From Coemansia sp. RSA 487 (Eukaryota > Kickxellomycota > Kickxellomycetes > Kickxellales > Kickxellaceae): DNA of 64,000 bases. Made by a program: the position numbers and the translations under genes. Below are positions 31,801 through 41,545 of the stretch, in pieces (position 1 is the stretch's first letter; every line of letters begins with the position of its first letter). Location of the stretch: NCBI GenBank assembly GCA_027577595.1, contig JANBRJ010000001.1:1-64000 (forward strand), in the 5' to 3' direction. The notes beneath the pieces were generated by a model. That model did no database searches, had not been told where the DNA came from, and saw nothing but the letters and a program-made list of their open reading frames with translations.

Positions 31801-34225
31801 GATTCTGATCCACGCAGAAACGACATGCTCTCCTGGGTCTGCTTTGCTTGCGCCGCTACAGATCGAACACTCCCAGATCCTCTGGGACGAAGGACATTCA
31901 GGGGATGCAATTGCATCGATGGGCCGTGTTGTCGATGCCCTTTCTGCAAAGCTGAACATGCCTGAAGATGCCACGCATGGCTCGTCGTCGATGCTGGGTG
32001 TCGGAGCTGGCGGAGCTAGTTTGGCTGCTCAGATCAATGACGGCCTATCTCCAGGACCATCGTCTCAGTCGGGATTGGACGCTAGTAGGGAAGAGGCAGG
32101 GACAAGCGCTAGCTTGCACGATTTGCACGACACGAAGGCATCGTTTGCAAAGGCGTCGCTGCTGCTGTCGAGATGGCAGGACATGACAAAATCCCTGGAC
32201 TCGGGAACACTGATCAACCGGTACAACAAGCTCATTAAAATCCAGGAGAGCGACAAGGTGTACTATGCGTGCGGCCACCTCTACGACAAGCTTTTTTCAA
32301 TCCTTTCAAAGCCAGACCTGCCATCGCGGTCGTCAAAGGCGCAACAGGACCATCGTAGCTCGCAGCTGGCCAGCGTGCAGTACTACGTGATCCGCTACTA
32401 TTCCCGTGCGCTTATGTACAGCTCGCGGTTCCTGTATCAAGCATTGCCAAGACTGTTGACCGTATGGCTTGATTTTGGCGCCAGCATCTTGCGCCCGCCC
32501 GACAGCAAGAACAGCCGTGTTGTCGACCGGTTCAAGACCATCAACCGGGTCATGCTCAACTTTGCCAAACGCCTACCTGCATACAACTTCTTGGTTGTGC
32601 TGTCGCAGCTGGTGTCGCGCATATGCCACCCGAACGAGGATGTGTTTGCCGTGCTGGAGGTCATTATCCTGAGCGTCCTGGAGCTGTATCCACAGCAGGC
32701 ATTGTGGCAGCTGATGGGTGTGCAGCGCTCGACGTATGCAGCGCGTTCGGAGCGCTGCAATGCTATTCTCGCCAAGGCGCGTGCGTCACACAGTGCTGAC
32801 GCGCTGACTAGAGTCGGTGTGCGGGGCCGCAACCTTGGTGTTAGCGGACTGATCCAACAGGCGTCCAAGCTGACGGACCAGCTTTTGGGGCTGTGCAATT
32901 CTCTGCCACCAGCGCGCACAATCACGACGATGCATATGTCGAGGGACTTTAAAACGCTTGCCAAGAGCACGCCACTCGATATCATTGTGCCACTACAGAG
33001 ATGTTTGGTACCGGCGCTGCCTGATGCGCCAAGCGGTGCCGAACACGAACTGGCACTGCTGTCCCAACTGGACAGATCCGATACAGAGACTGCTGGCGAT
33101 ACAAGCGGTGGCGGCGACTCTCAGTCAGCATTGCAGCAGGCGATGATGCTTCACCAACCGTTCCCCAGTGACCTGCCTACGATCAGCGGATTTGAAGATG
33201 AAATCGAGGTGATGCATTCGCTGCAGCGGCCCAAGAGGATCACAGTTCTCGGAAGCGACGGGCAAAAATACAGCTTCTTGTGCAAGCCCAAGGACGATCT
33301 GCGCAAGGACGCACGGCTCATGGAGTTCAACTCGATGATCAACCAGCTGCTGAGCTCGCAGACGCAGACGCATAAGCGCGGGCTACACATCCGGACATAT
33401 GCAGTGGTTCCGCTCAATGAAGAGTGCGGCCTGATTCAGTGGGTGGGACCAACGACCGGGATCCGGCACGTGCTGCACAGACTATACAAGGCTCACAATG
33501 TGACAATATCGATGCCGCAGGTAAAGTCGATTCTAGATAATAGTAGCCCGTCGGAGGAGGAGCAGTTCACAAAGAAACTGCTACCACTATTCCCATCAGT
33601 TCTGCACGAGTGGTTCCTCCAGTCGTTCCCAGAGCCCCGCAGCTGGCTTGCAAGCCGTACGAACTTTACGCGTAGTGCAGCTGTCATGTCGATGGTTGGA
33701 TACATCCTTGGTCTTGGCGACCGGCACTGCGAAAATATTTTGCTAAACGAGAAGACCGGTGGCGTGGTGCATGTGGACTTTAACTGCCTGTTTGAAAAGG
33801 GAAAAACGCTGGAAAAGCCTGAAAAGGTGCCATTTCGGCTGACGCACAACATGGTCGACGCAATGGGTGCGACTGGCTACGAGGGAGCATTCCGAAAGAC
33901 ATGCGAGATGACGCTTGGGTTGCTCCGCGAGCACCAAGATGCGCTGATGTCTGTGCTTGAGTCATTTCTCCACGACCCGCTTGTCGAATGGAGCAAGCGC
34001 ACAACACGCTCGACTGCCCGCGCTGCGGCAAACAAGGACGGCGGCGGCGGCCAGCAGCCTAACGAGCATGCGTCGCGCAGTTTGGACGTTATCCGGAAGA
34101 AGCTCCAGGGCAACCAGGGCTCAACCCCGCTCTCGGTCGAGGGCCAGGTTAGCGAGCTTATTCGCGTGGCCACTGACCCCTCAAAGCTGTTCCAAATGTA
34201 CATCGGCTGGGCAGCGTACATGTGA
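25839..34225 (+). CDS. RAD3: ATR/Rad3/Mec1 checkpoint kinase (PIKK), four exons
   Basis: My model joins 25839-25888, 26022-26292, 26416-26518 and 26928-34225, giving 2573 residues (human ATR 2644, S. pombe Rad3 2386). Intron boundaries are GTAAAG...ATAG, GTATGT...GTAG and GTACGT...GTAG, and the phases close exactly. Intron 1 has a CTAAC branch site at 25967-25971. The third intron (409 bases) is the least certain. The protein starts MAKRGGEVDVEWESPERKRL. A long helical HEAT/FAT region is followed by the PI3K-like catalytic domain: KRITVLGSDG, LCKPKDDLRKD, GDRHCENILLN (D about 2406), and HVDFNCLFEKG, the ATR-type variant of the DFG segment. A C-terminal FATC ends in MYIGWAAYM. The kinase is recruited to RPA-coated single-stranded DNA through an ATRIP/Ddc2 partner and triggers the DNA-damage and replication checkpoint. 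ATM, TOR and DNA-PK are excluded by the FNCLFEKG and FATC sequence. Confidence 0.94.
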
Positions 34226-34540
34226 GTAGCAATTCAGAAACTGATCAAACACTGGCGCGTGGCACCAGCCGTAATTTAGGTGATATCATATGTCATGTGA
34301 CAGCGACAAAACCATTGATACAGCTTTGTGCGGCTGACGCTCTGTCTCTTGGTCAAAGTTGTTATTTATTTTGGAATTCAAATGCACCCTGCCTTTTCTT
34401 TTTCTCGCTGTTCTTTACCTGTTTCAATTTTCTATTTGTGAAGGGCTTCCATTTGTACACTAGACTTCATTTCTCTGCCCCCATTTTATTTATTATTACC
34501 TGGAATTCACTGTTTCTACAAACGCTAGTTGTTTGTGGCA
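34226..34540. other. Intergenic between ATR and the MFS gene
   Basis: It contains the ATR 3' flank and the MFS upstream region, with T/C-rich tracts near 34387-34500. No gene is seen. Confidence 0.5.
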
Positions 34541-36310
34541 ATGTCGTCCCTGTTGTCGTCGCAGCCAGTCCTGTCGCGCAGCGAGCGGCACTGGCTAAGG
34601 ACAATATCGATGCTTGGGGCCTGCCTAGCAACAACCACTGCAGGCACCGTGTATCTCTACTCAACATACGGACCTGCACTGGCACAGCGACTGCATCTGA
34701 CCAGCACTCAAAGCAACGTGGTGGCGATATCGGCCAACTACGGGCTCCTTCTCTCGGGGCCCCTGTTCGGATGGGCAGCAGATACGGTGGGGCCGCGAGC
34801 GCTCTCGGCGTTTGCAGCAACCGGGTCGTTTATGGCATTTTCGGCGCTTGCCTACACATACAGCGGAGCGCTGGAGCTGCCACACTGGCTTTTCCTGGCG
34901 GCATACATGGTGCTTATCGGGCTCTCTGCGCAATCGGCAAACATGGCAGCCGTGACCACAACTACAAAGAACTTTAAGCAGAACCGTGGGAGCGCAGTGT
35001 CCCTGTGCATTGCGTTCTTCGGGCTCTCGCCATTCGTGCTGTCGCAAATCAACACAATCTTTTTTGCTACTGGAGACAAACCAGATACCTTTGGATACTT
35101 GAGGTTTTTGTCGTTCCTGGGGCTTGGCACGTCGGCAATGGCTGCAATGAGCTTGGTGGTCATTGGATTTGGGCCGAGCAGATATCAGCGCAGTGATATT
35201 CCGGCGGGCTTTATAGTCGACTACCCGCCGAGTGAGAGCAGCAGCTCGGGTTTGTTGAGCAGTGGGGAGTCAGCTACCAATGTCGATGAGGAGCGCGGCC
35301 TGCTGATTAGCAATGCTCTGGACGGCGGCATTAGCACCAGCGGTGGAGTTGGCATAAACTATGGCGCGGCTGCGCGAAAGCTGCCATACAACAGCGATAC
35401 GGCTGGTTCTGATTCTGTAGAAGGCGCACAGCAGCCGCCAACAGCAGGAGCCAGCTCAGAGGTGACGACACCTGTAGCAGCAACAGTAACAACAGCAGCA
35501 ACAATTACAACTCCGCAAATGCTTAACCCGCGTACCAACTCGGACGGAATTGACTACGATACTGCGAGGAACCTTGGTGGCATGAATTACCTGCGCGACC
35601 CCGAGGCACAGCTCTTGGCTTTGATTCTTTTCCTGTGCGGCGGAGTCGGTGTGTTCTACAACAACAACGTTGGTACAATCGTCAATGCTCTGTACTATTC
35701 GTCAACAGATTCGCCTGACCACAGCGCGGCGCAGCGGCTGATCAACCACCACGTGGCGGTAGTCAGCCTGGGGAGCTTCATGGGCCGGCTGACCATCGGA
35801 TTTGTTGTCGATACATGTAAGCGGGTGTGGAGCTTGCCACGCAGCGGAATTCTTGTTGTTGTAGTGTTCGTTGTAGTCATTTCGCAGGTTGTTGTCGGTA
35901 TTGCCGAGACACTCCCCGCACTTCTCGTTGGTAGTGCGCTAACGGGGCTCAGCTACGGGTTTATCTTTGGGTTTGTGCCCACGCTAGTCAGCGTGTGGTT
36001 CGGCACGCAGCACTTTGGGTCGAACTGGGGGCTTACCAGCGTGTTCATTGGGTTCAGTGGTCAAGCGCTTGGTGCTTTCTTCGGGTACATTTACGACAAG
36101 AATATCCCAGACCAGGACGCGTCGAAATGCCCCGGCGGTTCATGCTATCGTGTCGCCTTTGTTCTCTCGACTGGCATTGCTATGCTAGGCCTTTTGTCTG
36201 CCGTCGTCCTTGCTAGGCGGCGAGGCGACCGGCGCCGCCAAAACAGGCGCCAGTGGGAGGCCGAAGAGGTCAACCACATTGAATATGTGCCATTTATCCT
36301 TGCAGAATAG
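34541..36310 (+). CDS. Major facilitator superfamily transporter, Nodulin-like/MCH1-like
   Basis: 589 residues from the ATG at 34541 (MSSLLSSQPVLSRSERHW). About six membrane segments precede a long hydrophilic loop (residues about 225-345, Ser/Thr-rich with DEERGLL), and about six follow. The first helices (TTTAGTVYLYSTYGPALAQRL, ISANYGLLLSGPLFGWAADTVGPR) match the Nodulin-like/MCH1 branch of MFS, which resembles monocarboxylate permeases. Yeast Mch1 is vacuolar and its substrate is unresolved; a dileucine-like signal ERGLL in the loop could direct vacuolar sorting, but this is inference. Substrate cannot be assigned. Confidence 0.82.
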   Translation: MSSLLSSQPVLSRSERHWLRTISMLGACLATTTAGTVYLYSTYGPALAQRLHLTSTQSNVVAISANYGLLLSGPLFGWAADTVGPRALSAFAATGSFMAFSALAYTYSGALELPHWLFLAAYMVLIGLSAQSANMAAVTTTTKNFKQNRGSAVSLCIAFFGLSPFVLSQINTIFFATGDKPDTFGYLRFLSFLGLGTSAMAAMSLVVIGFGPSRYQRSDIPAGFIVDYPPSESSSSGLLSSGESATNVDEERGLLISNALDGGISTSGGVGINYGAAARKLPYNSDTAGSDSVEGAQQPPTAGASSEVTTPVAATVTTAATITTPQMLNPRTNSDGIDYDTARNLGGMNYLRDPEAQLLALILFLCGGVGVFYNNNVGTIVNALYYSSTDSPDHSAAQRLINHHVAVVSLGSFMGRLTIGFVVDTCKRVWSLPRSGILVVVVFVVVISQVVVGIAETLPALLVGSALTGLSYGFIFGFVPTLVSVWFGTQHFGSNWGLTSVFIGFSGQALGAFFGYIYDKNIPDQDASKCPGGSCYRVAFVLSTGIAMLGLLSAVVLARRRGDRRRQNRRQWEAEEVNHIEYVPFILAE

Positions 36311-36520
36311 AGTTTTTATTTCTAGATCTTGTATCCTTCCATTCTGGCTTTAAAGTTTGATCAGTTAAGGAAAACCTATGGTCATTGCTAAGCCTTTTCT
36401 GTTTCCTTTTAAATTCATTTGTGCTTTTTCTATTGCTATATTCCTTTTGTTGCCTTTATGACCTAATTCTTCGGATCCAGCTCGTATACTTTGACTTATT
36501 TTCTTTGTACGACAGTTGAT

Positions 36521-37528
36521 ATGGCTGCTGGCCTGCGGTCTGCTCAGCGCATGCGCGCCAATTTAACATTGTTTGCATGGGATGTGTCATTGAAGAAATC
36601 TCAGTGTAATGCAATGTCACTGTACACCTCGTTGACGGTGATGCCAGTGCGTCGGCAAATATCGCTGCTCCAGAGCACACGCCATTGCATTCCTGCTAGC
36701 ATTCCCCGCTGTACGTTGCGTACGGTCGCTGGAACAAAAGGCAGCCCGTTGCTGGTAGCAAAGAGAGAGATAAGCTCAAAGGAGTGGGGCCCAAAGCCTG
36801 TAAAGCAGTCCAGTGACAAATCAGATGCCAAGCCAGCCAGCAATAACGCAGATATGAACTTACCGATTTCCGAGGACCACGAGAAAGTGCTGACTATCCC
36901 AAATGCGCTGACGATGGCGCGGATCATATCGTCGCCGTACATCGGGTACCTAATAATACAGCAAGACTACGGGCTGGCGCTGGCGGGCTGCGTTGTGTTT
37001 GGGCTGACAGATGCATTGGATGGATACATTGCCCGCAAATACAACATGCGGTCGTTTGTCGGATCAATAATCGACCCAGCTGCAGACAAAGTGCTGATGA
37101 CCACGCTGACGCTGTCGCTGGGGTACAGTGGTCTTATGCCGGTCGCACTTGCAGTAGTTATTATCGGCAGAGACGTTGCGCTCTCGCTGGCTGCGTTCTT
37201 CATCCGCTGGGCCACGCTGCCTGCACCCAAAACGGTTCGCCGGTACTTTGATCTCTCGATCCCCTCAGTCGAGGTGCGGCCGACGTTGGTCAGCAAGTGG
37301 AATACGGTGCTTCAGCTCGTACTGATGGGGACCACACTTACATCGCCTGTCTTTGGGATCCCGGCAGATTGGATCGGCCTGGTTGGCCTGCAGTGGTTGA
37401 CTGGAGCCACGACGATTGCTTCAGGAATTGGGTATCTGATATCGAAGGACGCAGTGCATCGGCTGACAAAGGCTGAGGTGGCTAAACGCATTCCTAAGCC
37501 ACCTAGTATTTTACACAAGAAGAAATAG
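36521..37528 (+). CDS. CRD1: Mitochondrial cardiolipin synthase (CDP-alcohol phosphatidyltransferase)
   Basis: 335 residues from ATG 36521. It condenses CDP-diacylglycerol with phosphatidylglycerol to form cardiolipin in the inner mitochondrial membrane. The CDP-alcohol phosphotransferase motif is complete: D164-ALDGYIARKYNMRSFVG with ...IDPAADK, supplying the metal-binding aspartates. Several hydrophobic segments follow. The N-terminal 110 residues are rich in Arg, Ser and Thr with few acidic residues, consistent with a mitochondrial presequence. The IPNALTMARIISSPYIGYLI segment fits eukaryotic CRLS1/Crd1 rather than the bacterial phospholipase-D type. It lies convergent to the DHX35-like gene with only 31 bases between stops. 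Confidence 0.93.
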   Translation: MAAGLRSAQRMRANLTLFAWDVSLKKSQCNAMSLYTSLTVMPVRRQISLLQSTRHCIPASIPRCTLRTVAGTKGSPLLVAKREISSKEWGPKPVKQSSDKSDAKPASNNADMNLPISEDHEKVLTIPNALTMARIISSPYIGYLIIQQDYGLALAGCVVFGLTDALDGYIARKYNMRSFVGSIIDPAADKVLMTTLTLSLGYSGLMPVALAVVIIGRDVALSLAAFFIRWATLPAPKTVRRYFDLSIPSVEVRPTLVSKWNTVLQLVLMGTTLTSPVFGIPADWIGLVGLQWLTGATTIASGIGYLISKDAVHRLTKAEVAKRIPKPPSILHKKK

Positions 37529-37559
37529 GAAATAAATAGAGAATATGTACATTTATTTT
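37529..37559. terminator. Compact bidirectional 3' end with opposed AATAAA signals
   Basis: Between two convergent stops, AATAAA is present on plus at 37531-37536 and on minus at 37557-37552. Each poly(A) signal begins within three bases of its own stop codon, so the 3' UTRs are either extremely short or overlap the opposing coding sequence. The motifs are seen directly; their use is inferred. Confidence 0.55.
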
Positions 37560-39704
37560 TCAATGAGCCTTTTGGTAGCCTTTGGGATACTTCTGTTTTG
37601 CACTGTCGTAGTTATGTGTTGCCTCGGCTAACCAGAGGGGATCAATCGCCGTCAGTCCGCGGATGTACACCTTTGTTGTCTCCATCGCGTAGGCAAACAC
37701 AATGTGATCCGGCTTTGGATCCGCAGCAAATAGTATCGATGACGGATGGACATCAACCGAGACTCCATTCTTGGCTAGCCTGTATCTGCCGTCACTGGGA
37801 TTCAACTTGGCCGCGTTGTCGAAAAAACCAGACACCAAACACCTCTGCAATTTTGAGAACTCGCGGCCGCAAGACGAGCGGCTCGCGTTCTGCTGGTGAT
37901 ATCCCATTTTGTCCAAGTACGCCTCCAGCTGCCGACCGATCCGAAACGCCTGTTCCAGCACCTGCGGCCTGAGGAAATGCGCGTTGCACCATCTAGTGCG
38001 CAAACGTTGCGGCGTATCCTGGTACCCGATCAGGACGTTGACTAGTGTCAGTATGTCCCCCTCTTGCACCATAAAATCGCGCTTGTCTTCGAGCGCCTCT
38101 TCGCGCAGTCCACTTGGGACAATGAATGGGTCGCTGTCGATGGAAAGCATCGAGACTGCTGCAATCGCCTCCTTTGCGCATGAATGCGTGCGCACGCTGT
38201 TCAACAGACATACACCGAGTCGAGGATCGAGCGGGAGTTCGGCAATATGTAGACCAAAGTCTGGCGTGAGCTCCCTGGTCCCTGGATCGATGATGCGCAA
38301 CCCAGAAAGCACGTCAAATGCCTGGGTGAGACGGTCAGTAGGCGGTTTCTGGATATAGTCAAAGCCCTCTAGATCGCTTACCCCGAGCGCCTTGAGCACA
38401 AGTGCCATTGATTCGAGTGGAAGGCGACACACTTCGGGCACGTCGTGCTGTGGAAAGAGGCTTGACGAGTATGCAGCCTGCGTGAACAGTCTGTAGGTTC
38501 TTCCAGGCTGCGTCCTTCCCGATCTGCCGGCCCGCTGCGTCGCTGATGCTTTTGAGATGGGGAGCGTGGCTAATCGACCGATACCAGTCCTTGGATCGAG
38601 GATTCTCTTTTTAGCGAACCCGCTATCGACCACAAACACCACACCATCGATCGTGACAGATGCTTCTGCCACATTTGTCGCAAACACAGCTTTACGAGAT
38701 CCATTTCTCGGTGGATCAAATACCAGCTTTTGCTTGTCAAAGGGAAGTCCTGCGTACATAGCCATAGGAATAAGCGATGCAAGGCTGCTGCTGTCACTGT
38801 TGTCAATCTGGTCATGCAGCATTGCAATTGTTTGCTCAATCTCATCCTTTCCTGGAAGAAAGACCAAAATGTCACCCTCTACTGGTTCTGTCTCGTGGAT
38901 ATGGACCACAGTTTCGACCGCTGATGCCAGGTAGTTTTCGCACGACGTGGTCAAGTAATGTATGTCAACCGGGAACAGACGGCCGGATATTGACATAATA
39001 GTTGCTGTGTTATTCTCGGGATGTGTAGCCGAGTTGCTATTTGTCTCAAAATATTCCCTGAACCGTTCAGCATCCATCGTCGCGGACGAGATGATAACAC
39101 AAAAATCGTGTCTACGCTGTTTCTGGATCTTCTTTAGGAGAGCCAGAAGCACATCGGTGTTCAGACTACGGTCCTGTGCCTCATCAACCATGACGACCGA
39201 GTATTTGCTAAGAAGTGGATCCGCAAAGCACTCGCGAATCATTGTTCCATCGGTCATATACTTGATGCGCGTATCATCGGCACTTGAAGCATCGGCGAAC
39301 CGCACGGAGTATCCAACCGTAGACCCTAGGGGTACATCCATTTCCTCGGCGACCCGCTGAGCTAGCATTGCGGCAGCTACACGCCGTGGTTGCGTGCACC
39401 CAATCACCTTGCTATCAGATGCCCACCCGGCCTCGTACAGGAACTGCGGTAATTGTGTGGATTTTCCTGATCCTGGCTCGCCGACCACAATGACGGTAGA
39501 GTAGTTATCTGTGGCGTATAGGAATTGCATCCGGTGCTTAAATGCTGGAAGGCGCCGGCGCTGCTCGTGGATAAACATCTTGGCTGCTGTGTCGCCGAAC
39601 GCTAAACTGTCTCCGTAGTAGCTGCGAACAAATCCGCCTTCATCGGTCTGAAACACATTGTCGTTTAATGCGGAATTGTTGGCTTTGTCGCTCTGGGTAG
39701 ACAT
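37560..39704 (-). CDS. DEAH-box-family RNA helicase, DHX35-like, with DEAQ motif II
   Basis: 714 residues. Helicase motifs in order: GEPGSGKST (I), TQPRRVAA (Ia), DEAQ at 174-177 (II), SAT (III), FLPGKDE, ATNVAEASVTIDG (IV/V) and QRAGRSGR (VI). Winged-helix and OB-fold regions follow, ending in HPSSILFAADPKPDHIVFAYAMETTKVYIRGLTAIDPLWLAE. The blocks SKYSVVM, LLKKIQKQR, MYAGLPFDKQK and ETVVHIHETE resemble DHX35, a helicase recovered with the spliceosomal C complex. Motif II is normally DEAH; His is replaced by Gln, and the usual ER after it is DR. The Asp and Glu that bind Mg and catalyse hydrolysis are kept, so ATPase activity is plausible. It is clearly distinct from the PRP16 gene in this window. 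Assignment to DHX35 rather than a divergent PRP43/PRP22 is moderately sure. Confidence 0.82.
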   Translation of the reverse strand: MSTQSDKANNSALNDNVFQTDEGGFVRSYYGDSLAFGDTAAKMFIHEQRRRLPAFKHRMQFLYATDNYSTVIVVGEPGSGKSTQLPQFLYEAGWASDSKVIGCTQPRRVAAAMLAQRVAEEMDVPLGSTVGYSVRFADASSADDTRIKYMTDGTMIRECFADPLLSKYSVVMVDEAQDRSLNTDVLLALLKKIQKQRRHDFCVIISSATMDAERFREYFETNSNSATHPENNTATIMSISGRLFPVDIHYLTTSCENYLASAVETVVHIHETEPVEGDILVFLPGKDEIEQTIAMLHDQIDNSDSSSLASLIPMAMYAGLPFDKQKLVFDPPRNGSRKAVFATNVAEASVTIDGVVFVVDSGFAKKRILDPRTGIGRLATLPISKASATQRAGRSGRTQPGRTYRLFTQAAYSSSLFPQHDVPEVCRLPLESMALVLKALGVSDLEGFDYIQKPPTDRLTQAFDVLSGLRIIDPGTRELTPDFGLHIAELPLDPRLGVCLLNSVRTHSCAKEAIAAVSMLSIDSDPFIVPSGLREEALEDKRDFMVQEGDILTLVNVLIGYQDTPQRLRTRWCNAHFLRPQVLEQAFRIGRQLEAYLDKMGYHQQNASRSSCGREFSKLQRCLVSGFFDNAAKLNPSDGRYRLAKNGVSVDVHPSSILFAADPKPDHIVFAYAMETTKVYIRGLTAIDPLWLAEATHNYDSAKQKYPKGYQKAH

Positions 39705-39934
39705 GTTTGAAATGGGGATATTAAGTAAATGAATCGATATGTAACAAAGTGCTCTGGCGGGAAATGGTGATTTTTTTCTTTTCTACAGTTTACATCTGCA
39801 CTTGTTTTAGCTTGAAAAAAGGGATATCCGCGTGACTAATAATCGTAAGCTGATGTATAACTGGATCTGGCATTGGTTTTCATTATTCTTTTTTGGTTTG
39901 GCTCATGACCTGAACAATGGCTTATGTGGCTTAT

Positions 39935-40790
39935 ATTAGCCGAACCTTATTGAAAATTCATCAATCAAAAATTGGGCATGTTGGCAAAGCCCTACTCCAT
40001 GCTATTAGTATTGCCTTTTCCAAGCCCAAAGGCGATGGTACTACTGGGATCAGCCTTGCTGGACCGACATCTGAATATGGTGTTGCCAGACTGCACAATC
40101 GAATATCGCGTCCAATTTGGATTATTTGTCGTTCATTGTACATATATCAGGTTACATCCGAGGGCAAGGATGCCGCACCGAAGCTTATGTGGGTTCCTGT
40201 GAGCCGCTTCCCGAGAGCGCTGCGTACCAGCTGTTCGAGGAGTGCTGCAAGGACCTGATACGGGAGGTCTATGTAAGCGGCGTCATTGAGCACGACCGAT
40301 TCGGATACCGCCTCGAGCTCCTTACCATCGAGTACTACGGCATCACGAACGACGAGTTTGCCCAGAGCCACAAATCGAATAGTCACAAGCAGGAGACCTT
40401 AGAACAGGCGGTTTGTAATGCAGTCAAGCGGTCTTCGGGGTGCATTGCAAGGGCATACTTTGCTGGTGTGCTCCATCGTAATATCTCTGCTGAGAATATT
40501 ACGATCAAAGCTGGAAAGACAAAGGTAATTGACTGGGGCTATGCCAAGCTGCGCGACGACATCACAATAGAAGGCATCGAGCTTATCGGGAAGAAATGGC
40601 GCTTCAGCAATGCAGTAGTTGCCGAGGAGGAGGCAAGGCACGACTCGATCGCTGGTACATCGCTTTTTATGAGTATCCAGATGCTTCTCGCTATGTCATT
40701 ACACAGCCTGATGAACGACACGGAGTCCATATTCAACGGAACAATCGACAAGAGTAAGTCCTCACTTTTTGATGCTAAAAACCCGTATAG
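39935..40790 (+). pseudogene. Third FunK1 kinase copy, truncated and kinase-dead
   Basis: The sequence is colinear with residues about 308-570 of the intact FunK1 proteins (AFSKPKGDGTT, then VPVSRFP, AYQLFEECCKDLI, EHDRFGYRLELL, VIDWGYAKLRDD, EEARHDSIAGTSLF). It lacks the N-terminal 300 residues, has a frameshift near 40215 and an internal deletion after MNDTESIF, and is cut soon after. The catalytic HRD reads HRN (GVLHRNIS), so the fragment could not phosphorylate even if read through. Its variable patch (GDGTTGISLAGPTSEYG) is different from both intact copies. Confidence 0.88.
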
Positions 40791-40809
40791 TTATGGAAGG
40801 GGTAGATAG

Positions 40810-41545
40810 CCTGTCTGCCTGTTCGCTCTATCTATACCCGCCATAAATTCCCAGCACTTATTGAAAACCAAACAGCACTAAAACATATGATCCAGCATAG
40901 ATGGCGCCACATTTCAAAATGTAGGTTGGCAATATTACAGATTGTTCTACTCGTGCTATAAAAGCAAATCTCATGATGATTAAACATTGCTATGATCTAT
41001 AACTGTTACAAATAGCTTTGGTGCATATATTGTTAGAGGAGCTCTGATGGTGCTGCAAACACGCTTTTAGAGTTTTTAAAAAAAAAAGCAATGCTAACAG
41101 TAGAAAATTATACTCTTCTGTTAATTGACATTAGTCATGTTGCCGAAAAGTGCGGATACTTATTAGTTGAATGAGCTGATTGTATTAGCATTTTGTTTCC
41201 ATCGGAGTTCAACTTGTTAATATAAAATTAAGCAAATCAAAAATTAATTACGAAAAGCAAAATTTGCTAATATACAAATATTCAAAAAAGTCCAGTTCTT
41301 TTATTTTCTTTCCCATCTTTTATTAGTAAATATCCTCTTTCCCTCCACTTCTTTTCAATTGCTGGTGTAAATATTATATTATATTATTTTGAGCCTAACT
41401 CAAAGGCACACACACACACACACTAGTTCCTATTGTTTGCAAATATATCCTCTCCGCGTTCAATTCTCGCTCGTTCTTTTGGTACCATCGCTTCATTGCA
41501 TTGTTTTGCTGGTACATCGTAAACCGCTTTATACACAGTTCAGCC
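40810..41545. other. AT-rich intergenic, RAT1 upstream region
   Basis: Strongly AT-rich sequence without a recognisable gene. A (CA)8 microsatellite lies at 41407-41422, about 125 bases upstream of the RAT1 ATG. The left part may be decayed FunK1 flank. Confidence 0.55.
41407..41423 (+). repeat. (CA)8 dinucleotide microsatellite
   Basis: A perfect CA run in the 5' region of RAT1/XRN2. Confidence 0.9.
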
